This document shows positions 40,428 to 54,700 of a DNA stretch of 64,000 nt, piece after piece. The stretch's first letter is position 1; every line of letters starts with the position of its first letter. Origin of the DNA: Candidatus Onthocola gallistercoris (GTDB taxonomy: Bacteria; Bacillota; Clostridia; Lachnospirales; Lachnospiraceae). The notes below the pieces were generated by a model. The model was not told where the DNA came from. It searched no databases and saw nothing but the letters and a program-made list of their open reading frames with translations. Made by a program: the position numbers and the translations under genes. Location: NCBI GenBank assembly GCA_018715345.1, contig DVLT01000004.1:1-64000 (forward strand). Reading direction: 5' to 3'.

Positions 40428-42521
40428 TTATTTTGTTCTTCTTCTTGCATACCATATAATGCCTGCCGCGGCGATCACAACGACTGCCGCGATGCCTATC
40501 CACAATACGTAAGAAGGTCCATTGGCTTCATCCAGATTCTGATTTGCCAGCGGTACACTCTCGTCTTCCAGCTGGGCGGTTTCGCCTGTGCTTTCAGCGG
40601 CTGCGTTGGTTTCATCTGCCACGCTGTCGGCATCTGTTCCATCATCCAGATTCTGGTCTGCCAGTGGAACACCTTCATCGGTCAAGGTTGTCACATCGCC
40701 TGTTTCTTCATTGGCAAGTACCGTCGTCGTACCCTCTGTTGTTCCGGCGGCTGCCGTGCCCTCTTCTGCTTCTGTCACATCCACAACTTCATCCACATAT
40801 ACCGGTTCAACTGTTGTCACGATCTCTTCCTGAGTTACTACGGTATCCGCATTCTGGATGTCATTCGCATCTCTATAGTAGATCGTATAGGTTCTCTGGG
40901 GTGAATAAAACTCATGGCTGATATTATCCTGCCCCTGGAGTTTCACATATTCCACATCATCCACACTGTAGGTCTCCGGAGCGTCGATAACGCTTGCTCC
41001 CGATACGGTAGCAGTCTGAGTAGTTTCATAGATCACTTCATCTGTCGTTACGCTGCGGTAGCGGATCGTCAAGTCGTAATCCTGCAATGCCGGGCTGCCT
41101 TCCTCATTGTAATATACATAGAGGATACGGCTGGCGTCTGAATAAGCATGCTCATAGCGATTACTCATACCCGGATCCAGAACATAATCCACATCATCCA
41201 CAGTGATCTGTGTTTCCGGCTCAAAAGTTACGCTTGTTCCCGGTTCCACGGTCTGATCGATCGTCTGAAGTATGTTTCCTGTCGCTGTGTCGATCAGACG
41301 GATGGACCATGTATAAGCGGTTTCTTCATCGATCAATGTATAGGAAACCTGATAAATAGATGTCTGATAATCCGATGCAGCATGGTCGATAACGGTCTCT
41401 TCGCCGTCTGCTAATCTGTAATATGAAACAGCGCCATTATCGGTGATCTGTAACTCTGCCGGTACTGCAAACTGCAAAGTGGCATCCGTACTGATATCAT
41501 CGGCTGTCACTGTCAGGAAATCTTCCCCGAGAACGCTTCCTGTATTACTGTCCACATATTGGATCCGTACGGAATAGGGATCGGTGTTCACTTCATCGTC
41601 TGCCCGGTAAACAACCGTATAATTTAATGTGGGGCTGTCATAATTCACTGTGATCTGATTCACAAGATCCAGTTTTGTATACGTCCTGTTATTCACTTCC
41701 AGCGTATCCGGAAGGGAGAAAACCACATCTCCATCATAAAATCCGACAATACCTGTCATCGTATCCAAAACATTGCCTTTTTCATCTACTAAAGTAACCG
41801 TAGCCGTTCTGGCATCCGGATCGTATTCTTCATAGGTAAAAACATATCGGGATACACCATATTCAATACGATACGTGTCGGAACCGTGCAGCTGATAGAT
41901 CTTGCCTTCCACCTCAAGTTGGGTAGGAGCTGTGTATGTGGCCGTTTCACCGGAGATGATCGTTCCATTAGCCTCCTCTGTCTCTGTGCCATTGATCGAA
42001 TAAAATACAGAATAGTAATGGGCCTGTACAGATGTGGCGCTGGAAAGGATCATCCCGCCCTGGCCAATAACATATACATTATAATAGTTATTTGTATCCA
42101 AAATACTCAATGTGGTTCCGTCAAATTCGTACTGGACATCGTTCTGTATAGTGGATCCGATGTAAAAGTTAAAGCTCACATCACCATTGCTGGTCACTGT
42201 AAACTGTTGAGCATCCACCCTGTCGGATGTGATGCTGTAAATAGATGCGCTGGTTGCCATATTGCTGTTTCCAGCGGAAGAAGGATCCGAATATGTTTTT
42301 GACTCATACAGGGTCCCATCCTCATAAGTATTGGTGATCGGCGCATAGGATTCGGAGCCGCTCTGACTTCCGTCTTCAATAATATAGCCTTCATCGTCCA
42401 TATAGTACCCGCCGCCGGGATATGTTGAATCTTCCACCCATGTTGCTGCGCTGACCGGCAGGATCTGGGTCATCATGATCGCCGCGGCTGCAAAGACTGT
42501 GAATAATCTCTTCCTCAACAT
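40428..42521 (-). CDS. Surface protein with MucBP-like repeats and C-terminal TM anchor
   Basis: Signal peptide, about 5 repeats of the type YxVxYxDxxTGxxL...VDDVxYxL...YxVYY, C-terminal TM and RRRTK; no canonical LPXTG. Confidence 0.85.
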   Translation of the reverse strand: MLRKRLFTVFAAAAIMMTQILPVSAATWVEDSTYPGGGYYMDDEGYIIEDGSQSGSESYAPITNTYEDGTLYESKTYSDPSSAGNSNMATSASIYSITSDRVDAQQFTVTSNGDVSFNFYIGSTIQNDVQYEFDGTTLSILDTNNYYNVYVIGQGGMILSSATSVQAHYYSVFYSINGTETEEANGTIISGETATYTAPTQLEVEGKIYQLHGSDTYRIEYGVSRYVFTYEEYDPDARTATVTLVDEKGNVLDTMTGIVGFYDGDVVFSLPDTLEVNNRTYTKLDLVNQITVNYDSPTLNYTVVYRADDEVNTDPYSVRIQYVDSNTGSVLGEDFLTVTADDISTDATLQFAVPAELQITDNGAVSYYRLADGEETVIDHAASDYQTSIYQVSYTLIDEETAYTWSIRLIDTATGNILQTIDQTVEPGTSVTFEPETQITVDDVDYVLDPGMSNRYEHAYSDASRILYVYYNEEGSPALQDYDLTIRYRSVTTDEVIYETTQTATVSGASVIDAPETYSVDDVEYVKLQGQDNISHEFYSPQRTYTIYYRDANDIQNADTVVTQEEIVTTVEPVYVDEVVDVTEAEEGTAAAGTTEGTTTVLANEETGDVTTLTDEGVPLADQNLDDGTDADSVADETNAAAESTGETAQLEDESVPLANQNLDEANGPSYVLWIGIAAVVVIAAAGIIWYARRRTK

Positions 42522-42581
42522 CTGTCGTTTCCTCCCTTTTCATTCTTTATATAAAATATACGCTTTTTGTTTTACATCCAT

Positions 42582-42616
42582 ATCATACAATACAGGAATC
42601 ACACGATAGTCACAAA
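42582..42616 (-). promoter_or_regulatory. Putative regulated promoter of the MucBP-like gene
   Basis: Minus strand TTTGTGAC-TATC-GTGTGA-N11-TATGAT; matches the giant gene promoter. Confidence 0.65.
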
Positions 42617-42672
42617 ACGTATGCTTTTTTTCATTTCCATCTGATTTTATCCAGCTTACATTTTGTAAAACG

Positions 42673-42696
42673 AGGGGAGTCGCTAAGGCTCCCCTC
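42673..42696 (-). terminator. Terminator of the giant adhesin gene
   Basis: GAGGGGAG...CTCCCCTC followed by GTTTT on minus strand. Confidence 0.8.
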
Positions 42697-42704
42697 TGAT
42701 CATC

Positions 42705-45700
42705 TTATGACTGTTTTCCTGCTCTGCGGCGTCTGTATGTGATCCATGCGATAACGCCAGCGGATGTAAACATCACAGCGAAAGCAAGAGGCAGATGTGT
42801 ATGATCACCCGTCTGCACTGTCCGAACTCGGCGGACGGTCCTTGTTATGGTCGGTCGGTCTACCCGGTGGATGATCTCTGTCTCGATCCGGTGCCGCGGT
42901 CTATAAAGTCCCGCATCCCAAGTCAGATCCGTCACGCCGGCTTCCAGGTAGAAACTGCGGCTGTAGAACCAGCGTTCCACTGCCTGGATCACAGCATCCG
43001 AATCGGCAGCCGTGTCTTCTGTCTGGTCATAACGGGTTGCCGTGTAACCATCCGGAACCTGGAACCGAACACGATAGTGGCCAGGGATCAGATTCTCGAA
43101 AAGATACAGACCATTTTCATCCGTGAGCATTTCATCTACGATGGCCCAACCGGTTTCATCATCCGGATCGCCGTTGATATTTCTTTCCAGGATGACCGGA
43201 ATGCCGGCTGCCGGCTGCTCGCCCTCATTCTGAATGCCATTGTAGTCATTATCGTACCACACGAAGTCGCCTACTGCCGAAAGTTCTACAATGATACCGG
43301 CATCCCAGGTCAGATCGGTTGTTCCATATGCCGGCTTGATCGTCCGGGTAACAAAACCGCCGTCCACATCATTTCCGGATACAGCAGGTACGATACCTTG
43401 CTGGTAAGTTGCGATGGCATCTGAGTTTTGATCATCTCCCACGCCATCAGCCTGACAAGTGGTGATCTGTGTCTGGGGATCCATGGAGAATACCACCCGG
43501 TATTCTGTATCGATATAATCACTGCTTTCCAGATCTTCAAAGATATAGAAGCCGCTTTCATCGGTTGTTGTTTCGGCATAATATTCCCATCCTGCGGAAG
43601 CATTATCCCGTTTTTGAAGTATGACTCTTATGCCGCTGATACCGGTTTCTTCCGGATCCTGAGCGCCATTCTTGTTTTCATCGAACCATACGTAATCTCC
43701 AATGGCCGCATATTTTCTTGCGCCTGCATCCCAGGTGGTGTCCACCGTATCTTTGTACAGTGTGATCGTCTCCGTATAACCTTCGCTTCTGTCCGAACCT
43801 TCTGCGAAGATCACATCCGAATCCAGTGTATCATCTGTACCCACGTTGGAATCCACACCTGTATAGCCTTCCGGGAATACAAAGTGTACTTTATAAGTCT
43901 GGCTGTTGCCGGCAAATACCAGATGATCAAAGTAATATGTGCCGTCATTGCCAACCACCGTCTGAGCCACCGGCGTTTCCATCGTGGTGCCATCCATCCG
44001 TACTTCATACAGTTCCACTGTCGTTCCCGGGAGCGGGATGTACAAACTCTGTACATCATCATAATCCATGTCCTCAAATACGAAGCCGCCTATGGCACTG
44101 TATACGACCAATCCGGCATCCCATCTCGGATCCCTCGGATCATTCTGATCATAGATACCATCTGCAGACAATGCATCTTTAGAAAGATGGATAACTTCCG
44201 TTCTCCGGATCCTTCCGTCTGCATCCACGTTATAGCGGGCATCCGAATCGGTGCCTACCCTGCTGCCATCGTCCGTGATACATTGTGTAAAATCATACTG
44301 ATACGTATAGCCGTCGTCTTTTCTGATCTCACTGATATCAAATTCAACTACATAATAACCTTCCAGCAAACTTGTAAATTCATAGTAGCCGTTTCCATCG
44401 GTGGTCGTGCGGGCATAATATCTGTCATTTTCATCGATCGTATCATCCGGTCCCTCCAGACGATAAAGGAATACGGAAACCCCTTCCACACCTTTCTCAT
44501 CTGCACCCTGGATACCATCGTTATTGCTGTCAAGCCATACATAATTGCCAAGGGCATATGGACTTACAAAGCCGGCATCGATCGTCATATCCGAGCTGCC
44601 ATATAATGTACCATTCTCTTCATAGACCGTCAACATGATCGGATCCGTGGAACCATCCGGATTTATATTGGAATCTACTGCCCGGTCAGTTCCAGCTTCT
44701 TTATCCGTAGCGGAAAAACCGTCCGGAATAGTAAACTGTACCCGATAAGTGTAATACTCTTCGCCCACGTAATCGGAAGGATCAGTCGAACCTTCTGCCG
44801 CTCCTGCCTTTAGATAGTTGCATGCCAGATCATCAAACTGATACCATCCATCCTGGTTCGTGGTCATGGTACCAACACGTTCTTCCGTGGAAAGCGTTCT
44901 GCCGCCGACAATATAATATGTCGTCCGATAAAGTTCCACTGTCACTCCTTCAGCAGGCTGTTCCCCATTGTCCTGGATACCATTGTTATTTTCATCGTAC
45001 CAGGTAAAGTCACCGATACTTCCCGTTGGAAGATTCAGTGTGGCTTCTACTTTATTCGGTTCCACCCGGTCAACTTCACCGATCGTGTCCGTTGTATCCG
45101 GCTGGTCATTATTGGTGATCCGTGTCACAGACGCCATAGCGGAGTTTGCGATGATCTTATTATAATAATCCTCGATCTGATCGGCCGTATATCCCGGTGT
45201 CCGCATACTGATATAAATATCATAGGTTTCACCCGGTTTCAAACCATCATTCCCGAAATCGATCTGTACGCCCACCGCGCTGCTGTCTCCACTGTATCCA
45301 GAACTCCAGTTTCCATTGTTAAAACTGTCATCTCTGTGGTACATCATACCAAGCACACCACCAATGTCGTTTTCGGCCGTGGATCTGCTGGAGAAATCAT
45401 AAGCTGTGGAATAGATCTGCGCATTGTCCTCCTGGGTAGAAACCGTAAGCAAAGTTACATCCTCAAATCCTTCGCCGCTTGGTATAGTCGTTCCTCTGTC
45501 GGTATAGGCTCCGCCGTTGGTGGCCACGTAAGTATCCCCATTAAACGGCAGGATATCCACCACTCTGGCGCTTGCGATCGTCTCTGCGGAGTTATTATAT
45601 AACGTCAGTTTGTAGTAAATATTTTCTCCCGGATTCACCGAAGCCCGTTCACCCAGATTCAGATATTCCACGTCGCCGTTTTCATTTTCCACACCAATAT

Positions 45701-48700
45701 ATTTTACCATACGCAGAACTGTGGAATCCGTTACCGGCGCTTTGTTGGTGGAATTGAGGTATTCCAGATTATCTCTCACTGCGTTATCTGTGATCGTATT
45801 ATCGGTAAACGGCTGACGGTTATTATAGGATATAAAGCTGGTTCCCAATGGATTTTCCGCGGAAACCGGAACTTTTGCCGTGCTGCCCAGATAAGCGGGG
45901 CATACCAGCGTATCCACGCCATTACCGCTCTTGGATCCATAGGATATGATGCCGTTAAAGCGGATGACGAGCTGTTCACCTTCCTGAAGGACCACATTAT
46001 CTGTAAAATTGAATACATACTGGGTTGTTGTCAGGGTCTGACTTTCCTCGTATTTGTCCTCTCCAGTGCTGTCCAACGGAGCTGAAGTTGTCTCTGTCGT
46101 GATCGTATAATCATGGGAATCCACGATCACTCCGGCCGGATTATCCGCTGTTACCTTATATACTTCAAACCCGCCTGTAAACATACTGGCATCCACTGTT
46201 GTCATAGCCGGCATCCTAAATGATACGACGGGACTTGCAAAGTCTGCTTCCTGATCCGCCACATCGTGATTGGTCACGGTGATCTGATATTGGATCGTAT
46301 CGCCAGAATGGAAGTTGCCATCATTGTTCAGTATCTCGTTCACGATACTTACCTGCGGCAGTTCAGCCGTATAAGTGGGCAGAAGCATTTCGACCGGATT
46401 GGAATCCACACTGATCGTATTGCCTGTGGACTGTCCGTTTTCATCCAGACGGCTTTCTGTCCAGTCAAGATGGGCTGTATTGGTGATCCGCCGGACTTCA
46501 TGATCCGTTTCGCCAGACCAGCTGCTCCGATCCAGGAAATTCACATCCAACAACAGACCGTCACAGGTGAATTTGGCGCCCACATTGATGTATTCCACTT
46601 TCACACCGACCACACTGTTTCCGAATGTGATGTCCGTTCCAGATGTCACATCTTCTATCCTCTGGTATTCATGCCATGTTTCGGCAGCTTTTTCGGCCAA
46701 AGTATTTTGGGTATAGACAACTGCTCCCACTTTCTGGGCCGTATCTCCATTTTTAGCCGGGAGAACGTGCAGGCCTGTTATGGTGTAATCTCTGGATGTG
46801 CCGGTATTACCACCGTTTTCGTCCGTCTGATCCACGCTTCCGGTATTGCCATCGGAGGTTTGATAGTACATTTGGATATTATTATCTGTGATGGAGAAAC
46901 TGCTCGCTCCCACCTCATTTTGTCCGTCCGCATATCCATCCACCTTGAACTGAACCTGGTAGTCTCCCTCCAACAGGCTGTCGGAAGCCGTCACAGAATC
47001 TTTGTAGACATCTGTTTCATCATCGGCTGCTCCTATCTCTTTGACCCCTTTGTGGATCGTATTCAAAAGCCCGGTGATGTCATCTACAGCAATGTTGGCA
47101 AACGTGATCACGTTATCCTGATCCCCAGCTTCCACGGTCACCGGTGTATGGATCGGATAAACTTTTACAACCTGTTCCAATGTGGCCAGCGAAGCATCCA
47201 ATGTATAATCATCCGGCGCTTTTATTTCCACAACCTTGTATTCGGTTCCGTTAGCTTCTGCCGGGAGCAGATCCGATAAAGTACCGTTTGCACTGTCAAC
47301 GGTTACCGTATCTATGGGCTTTGTTTCCCAGCCGGTGCCGTCCGGTGTATGGGCATAAATATCAAATACTGCCCCTGCCAGCGCTGCCGTTCCGTCCTCA
47401 TTTGTTTTCTTGATGCGCAGACGGCCTGCATTGGCCTCATCGTACATGGTCGCATATTTTGTAAAGGCCGTGATATCTTCCTCAAAATCCTTCACCAACA
47501 TACCATCTGAAATGGTTACCGGAATGATCTCATCGCTGATGGCATAGCCGGCGTCCAAAACATCCTGACTTTCCACCTCTTTGATATAATATGTTCCCGG
47601 TTTCAGGCCATTCCAGCTGCAAACACCTTTTGCATCGGTTGTCCGTAAAGGATCTTCCACCGCATTTTCACAGTTTTCATCCGTATAAAGCATAAACTGC
47701 GCGCCTTCCAGGGGTTCTGTATTATTTGCCGTATCCCGACCTTGCTTTGTAAGCTGGATGGAGCCAAGGGGACTGTTGTGGACCACAATGTCTCCAACGG
47801 TTCCATTGATCAGCGCTCCTGTTACACCGGCCTGGATCGAGAAATAAATGGGTGTATCATCCAGTTCAAAGGAAATATTATATTCATGTCCTCCAGACGT
47901 CACCACATGGGTCGGAGCCTGGATCTCCACCAATTTGTAGTCACCGGGTTCCAGATAACCGGACGTATAACCTGCAGGATCTGTTACGGTAAATGAAGGC
48001 GTATCTTCATTATAATATACCCAGTTGCCCTCTTCATTTTTATGGTACAGTTCAAATACCGCGCCTGTCAAACCAGTCAGATCATCCGCCGCCGCAGAAT
48101 CCGATCCGTCATACTTCTTCAGTACAAACCGGCCTTCATTGGCCACATTCTCAATGGGCGTATCATACCATGTGGTATCTGTCTTATTGTTCTCAACTGT
48201 TACTTCATAAGTCTTGTCATTTGAAGCGAAGCCATCCGGCGCCTTTGTTTCTTTTAAGATATAAGTACCGGCATCCAGCCCTCCGCTTATGGCTGTACCA
48301 TCCTCTCCGGTCACAAGTGTTGTCACCAGAGTATCCGGATCGTCCTTCCTGTATACGCCAAACTCAGCGCCTTCCAAAGGCACTTCATCGGTCGTTCCGC
48401 CAACAGTCCAGTCACCCACTTTCAGGATCTGGATCTTACCTTTTTCATCATTGACCAGATTACTAGCCGTGATGAGCGGATTGCCGTTGTTTGCCGCATA
48501 GGAAATGGTTATCTCATGCACTGTATCATCCAGCACATAGGCATCGGGTACGGAAACTTCTTTATAATAGAAGGTTTTCGTTCCGGTGGAACCCACGGTA
48601 AGTTCACGGAACGTCACACGACCGTCACTGCCTGTGGTGGCTTCTGCAATATGATTATCTGTACCCGCTGCGGTATCTGCATCCGCTTTACCCCGATCAT

Positions 48701-51700
48701 CGTACAAACGGATCACTGCTCCCTGAACTGTCAGGCTGTCATCCCGCCCGTTGACCTTTGTGATCTGAATACTGAATAGCAATTCATTCTCAAAGGGCTC
48801 GGCCGTTATATCCGTCACTTTATTGGATTCAACGGTGACCGATTTCGTCTCTTCGCTGATCTTATATCCGGAAGGCGGCGTGATCTCTTTTACATAATAG
48901 TCTCCTGCCGGGATCAAAGAAGATTCGGCGATACCGTCTGTGCCCGTGGTCATACGGGTCACTTCCACCTCTTTGCCGTCCACTGTCTGATAAACGCCAA
49001 ATATGGCTCCGGAAAGAACTTTGTCAGGGTCATTAGCATCCACCTTTTTGATCCGTATCGTACCAAGAGTGGTAGCATTTTCGATCTGGTCATCCCCCGT
49101 CAGTGAAACACTCTGACCCGCCGTTATCACAATGGTTCGCACCGTATCATCAACAGCATATTTGCCATCAGCTTCACTTCCGCTTACGATACCGGTTTCC
49201 TTCAGATAATAAGTCCCCGCGTCCAGATTCGTCCATCTGGCCTGACCATTTGCATCCGTGGTCTGGGTTGAAACAGCCTGGGTACATCCCGGATCTGTAT
49301 AGAGGGTAAACTGTATGCCTTGAAGATTGCTTTCGATAACTTTGCCTTCAAATACACCGACTTTCTGCAGAGTCAATGTTCCCTGTTTGGTGTTGGTCAG
49401 GACAAGCGGCTGTTCGATCGTCGCATCTGTGGATGGCGTATCATTGCTGTTCGATAAACCGGTGATCTTTCCACCCTCAATGGTAAATATGAGCGGATTG
49501 TCCTGTGTATACTTGATCGTATAACCGGGCGCGGATGTCTCCACTAGTTTATATGTTCCGGCCGGAAGCAAACCAGACTTATATATGCCGTCTCCGGAAC
49601 TCGGCGCTGTGATCTCATCTCCCACTTCTTCCCATGTGTTATCTGATGTCTGACGGTATAACTGGAAGGTGATCGTCGCATCTGTGATCAGATCGCCGTT
49701 TTGATCCACCTTTTTGAAGATGAATTGGCCATAAACTGCCGGGTTATTAAATGTTTTTGCGATCGTTGTGCCATTGTCTCCATCTTTGATCTGGATCACC
49801 GCAGATTTGGAATCGATATCATTTGGCAGTCTGACCGGGCTGTTCTGAGGCACGCCTGTTTCTTCAATGATATAGAAACCGGCTTCCAACAGGACGGTTG
49901 TATAAAGGCCATCGGCGCCGCTGCTTCCAGAAGCAACCGGCGTCTCCGATGCTTTGCTGTACTTAACGCCGTTTAATTCATAGGATCCATTTTCATCCTG
50001 TACGGCTTCATAGACAGAGAAGGTAACCCCTTCCACCGTATATTCTGTGCCGTTCAACTGGGTAACTTTCTTTACCGAAAAACGTCCCAGAAGGTAATCC
50101 ACAACTTTCAATGTTTCCGTGAAGCCGGTGCCATCGTTCTTGACTGTCCTTGTAAATACGCCTGTATTCAAGGCATAGCCATCCGGTGGGATCGCTTCCA
50201 CGATATGATATGTTCCGCCGGGTTTAAGCGCGTCAAATTCGAAAGAACCGTCTGCTGCCAGAGAAGGAGAGGACACGTCCACGATACCGTACTGTTCCAA
50301 AAATGCGGTATCCTTCAGCTTCTCCTCTAAAGCCGCTTTGTTCGTGTAATTGCCATTGGCATCCTGGTCGCCCACATTGAGAGTTTTTAAATAGGATACG
50401 AAATCGCTTGCTTTTGCCGTATCCTCAAAGGCAACAAAGATCGCTCCCTCAAGCGGCTGACCTGCTTTATTCTCCTTCGTGCCCGGGCCGGTCATCTTAA
50501 AGTTGTAGAAATTCTGAATGGATTCCGAACCTTTCTCCACCGTGATGGGATCGCTCCATTCGCCATTGTATGGATACCAGGATGGACCATAATGTTGGTT
50601 CACTTTGTCCACACTGACCTCCCGGATCCAATAGGTCCCCGGCTCAATGTCAATGGACAAAGCCGACCCTGGACCATTGGTTCCGGATTCCATGATCTCT
50701 CCGCCCGCATCTGTGGAGGAAGAGATGTACACCTTTTTAACTTTTACACCGGTGGGAGTAGTCACATCACCGTTTTCATCTTCAATATAAACTTCAAACT
50801 GGGCGCCGTCCAGCAGCCTGTCGGTGCCATACTCCAGCTTATTGATCCGCAGCTTACCTTTGTCTGTATAGTTCGTAATATCAACGGTGGAATCATTGGC
50901 CTGCTGCCCCGGCCGGATCGTCAGTGACCCTAAAACGGTAATGTCTTTTCCATCCACAGTGATCGTGGTGGAACCTTCACCCGCTTTATAGTCCTCCGGG
51001 AACTGCCATTCCACGATCCAGTAATCGCCGGCATCCAGATATTTTGTCGTACCGGTCGCAGAGGACTCCATGTTGATCTCATCTGCAAAAGCATCCAGAT
51101 CTGTAATGTCCTCCGCCGCCGTTGACGTGGCTGATGATTTCTTATAAAGCCGGATCACAGAACCTGTCAGATCGTATTCCGCTGTCTGACCGGCTGAGCC
51201 GGATATCTTAAAGGAAGCCACCTTATGCAAGCGCACCTGACCCTTGGCCACATTGGTAAGCGCATGTTCGCCTGTCAACTGTGTCGTCTGACCAGCTGTC
51301 ACAGTGAAAAGGATGGGGTCCGTATCCATGGTATAATTGCCTGTGACAGACGTTTCGACCAAAGCATACTGGCCCGGATCCAGCCAGCCGCTGGTCACAG
51401 GTGTATTGGCCCGGCCGCTGGTGGTGATCGTTCCCACCACTTCATCACTTATGGTGCCGTCACCATTGACCTTATGGATCTCAAAAACAGCCTGAACCGG
51501 TGTATCTGTATCGATCGTCACGTCGTCTGTTTCCGTTGCGTATTTCTCTACGGCAACTTTGCCCTGATCCGCTCTATTTAAAACGGAGGGCAGTTCCTGT
51601 TGTGTACCGTCAATATAGACTTTACCGTCGTTCCCAATGGTGATGATCTGATCTGCCGCAGTGGTATACCCATCCGGCGTAACGGTCTCCCGAAGAACAT

Positions 51701-54700
51701 ACTTGGCGTCTGTCCATCTTTGGCCGTCCCATACTTTCGCGTCCACATTGGTAAAGCTGACCTGACCGCTGGTATCGGATGTGGCCTTTGCCACTTCCAT
51801 ACCAATATGATCTTGGGCATCTGTGTCATATCTGTATAAAGTAAATTCAGCTCCTGCCAAAGGTGTACTGCCAGTCGGATCATCCATATCGGAATACTTT
51901 GTAAAGCTGAAATCCACCTGTTTATAGTTTTCCACCGGTCCCACGGAAACCGACTGGGTCGTGCTGCTGCCCGCCGGCGTTGTCACGGTAAATGTCCGGT
52001 AGATGATCTTGGTGGGATCGGAAGGATCCGTATATGCAGCTTCCGTATATCCAGACGGTGCCTCAATCTCTACTATCGTATAGACTGTTCCCGGCTTCAA
52101 TCCCACAAATGTACACGTGCCATCGCTTCCTGTAGTCTCCTGTAGGGGTATGCCGCTGACATCTGTGCCTTCATAAATGGCAAACTTGGCACCGGCAAGT
52201 CCAGTATTATTCTCATCCACTTTTGTGACAATGACCGATTTCTTCGGATCATTGGTGATCGTTATCTCCGACTGACTGCCCTGGGTCACTTTGATCACAG
52301 ATGACCAGAGGCTGGTCACGCCATAACCTGCCGGCGCCGACACCTCTTTCAGAATGTAAGATCCCACCGGGATCAGTCCGGATACGCCGTAGCCGTCCGT
52401 TCCAGTTACGATCGTCCCCACCGGAGCAGATCCGGTAGACTGACCATTGTCGTCCGCATTCCAGATCTCAAACTTGGCGCCTTCCAGGACCACATTATTA
52501 TCCGAGGCATCCACTTTCTTTACCCGGATACGTCCATATTCGGAATAGTTATAAACGGTCACGACCCACTGATTGCTGCTGTTTCTCTTCACTGTAAAAG
52601 CATGCCTGCCATCCAGTTCCTGATAATCGCCGCCCGGGCCGGTCACTTCTTCATAATAATAAGTCCCCGGAAGCAGCTCTATGGGATCTGAAGTGGAAAT
52701 ACCCGTTCCATCCAGATATGTTTTCACTGTTGCGATAGACTCTTCTGCGTCCTCGCTGGCGTAGATCGCCAGTTCCACATCCGCCAGTTCTTCCACCACA
52801 ATGGTCTCACCATTCTGTCTGACTGCGCCTTTCTTACTGAAAGTCACGTCAACTGTGGGCTCATTCTTAATGACGATCGGCTGATCGCTTATCTGGTTCG
52901 CCTTAACCTGAACGACTGTATATCTGGAGCTGTCGGTGATCGCGTGATCCGCCGGCGCTTTTGTCTCTTCCAGGATGTACCACCCGGCTGGAAGGGCTTT
53001 GGATACAGCCGTACCGTTCTCCCCGGTGGTCAACGTATAGTCCGCCACCAGATCTCCTTCAGACGGAGTGTCCGGCGCCGCGTCCTCTGAAGCATATGGG
53101 CCATATACTTTAAACTCCGCGCCGCTTAAAGTGGCCTGGGATATGGAGTCCTCTTTCCGTATCTGGAACTTGCCCTTCGGCGATACATTCAGGAAGCCGT
53201 GAACCTGGGTGCCGTCATCGAGGGTGATCTCATCCAGCCTATCATTTAGTTCTATGATCTGGTTTGCCAAAACCTCTACTGTGATCGTCTTGCTGGAAAT
53301 CTCATACTCATCGCTGGGTACACCAGTCTCTTCCAATGTGTATGTACCTGCCGGGACGGCCGCAAAATAAACGGTTCCGTCACTGCCTGATACAGCCGTA
53401 TAAGTTTTGGAAGAATCGCTCTGATCCGTCAGGGTAAAGGTGGCGCCTTCCTGAACCGCTGTATGGCCTTCCGGATCTGTGGCATATTTGGTAAAACGGA
53501 CGCCGCCCACCCTGTCGGCCACATTCACAACAGAAACAACGCCATTTTCAACGGATACATTTGCAGTATCCCCTGCATCCTCCGCTTCAGCTGTGATCGT
53601 TCCATCTCCGCTGATCTCGATCTTGATCTGACCATTTCCCAAAAAGCCTTCCGGAACCTTTGTCTCCTTCAAGTAATACGTTCCGCGGCGTAAGCCTTCA
53701 AATGCCACTCGGCCGCTATCATCCGTGGTCTTTTCTGCCCCGACACCTACAACTGTTCCATCTGCGTTGTTGGCCAATGTCTTGCCGTCATCTCCATAGA
53801 GCTCAAAGGCCGCTTCCTTTCCGCTTCCGGCGATGCTGTATTCCTCGCCGTCTATGGACAGCAGTTTGTCCACCACGATATCAAAATCGTCGGTTGTCGT
53901 TTCTTTATATCCAACTTCGATCGTTGCCTCGGCTGTCTTGGTCTGCGTATCCTTACCCAGCAGCTTGTATTCCAAACTGGCCGTATTGGTCAGCTGATAC
54001 ATCACAGCATCCGGAATATTAGATGGCGTCTCATAAGCTTCTCTCGGATAACGGACCGTCACCGTATATGTAGTTGTGATCGGTTTTCCTTCTTCTATCG
54101 TACTCTGCTTTGAATCTGATACGGAATATTTATGGATGACGATCGACTCGACCGATCCGTCATCTGCTCTGACAATGTCATAGCCATCGGATCCTTCAGA
54201 AAGTTCTTCCTGTCCCATCTTGACGGATATCTTGACGGATACGATCTCGCTGACACCGCCGCCTTCCGGATAACCGGTGGGCATGATGTCTGTCAGGGCA
54301 AAGCTTTCCACATCCAGACGTCCATCGTGATCCCCCTGGGAATCTGCGCCATTCCACAGATTCTGCGCGATGATCGTGTAGGCAACTTCATAATATTCCT
54401 TCCCGTCTCCGCCTGTGACCACATTCACATCACCGGCGCTCTTTTTAACGGTCCAGTCATCCTGCGTACGGACTGTTACTTTAGCAGCTTCAATCTCTTC
54501 TGCAGTAAGACTGCCTTCCACCCGGTCAGTGGCCGTTGTGGCGGAAAAAGTCGGATTTAATGTGATCTCGGTGCCATCAGGCGTCTCAAAGTTATCCGTT
54601 GTCAGATTCAGGACGATACTTGAGGCGCCGCCTATACCCATACCAGACGGATTCATATTGATGGTCACATATGTCGTCCCGTTTGACTGCTCAATCGCTG

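Noticed and set aside
39412-40512. 366-aa plus-strand ORF
   Set aside because: Antisense to degV and crosses the terminator of the MucBP-like gene
43428-44606. 392-aa plus-strand ORF opposite the giant adhesin
   Set aside because: Fully antisense to a well-supported coding sequence; no recognisable family or start signal
46266-47279. 337-aa plus-strand ORF opposite the giant adhesin
   Set aside because: Antisense open frame produced by codon bias of the Cna-B repeats; Cys/His/Ile-rich artefact composition
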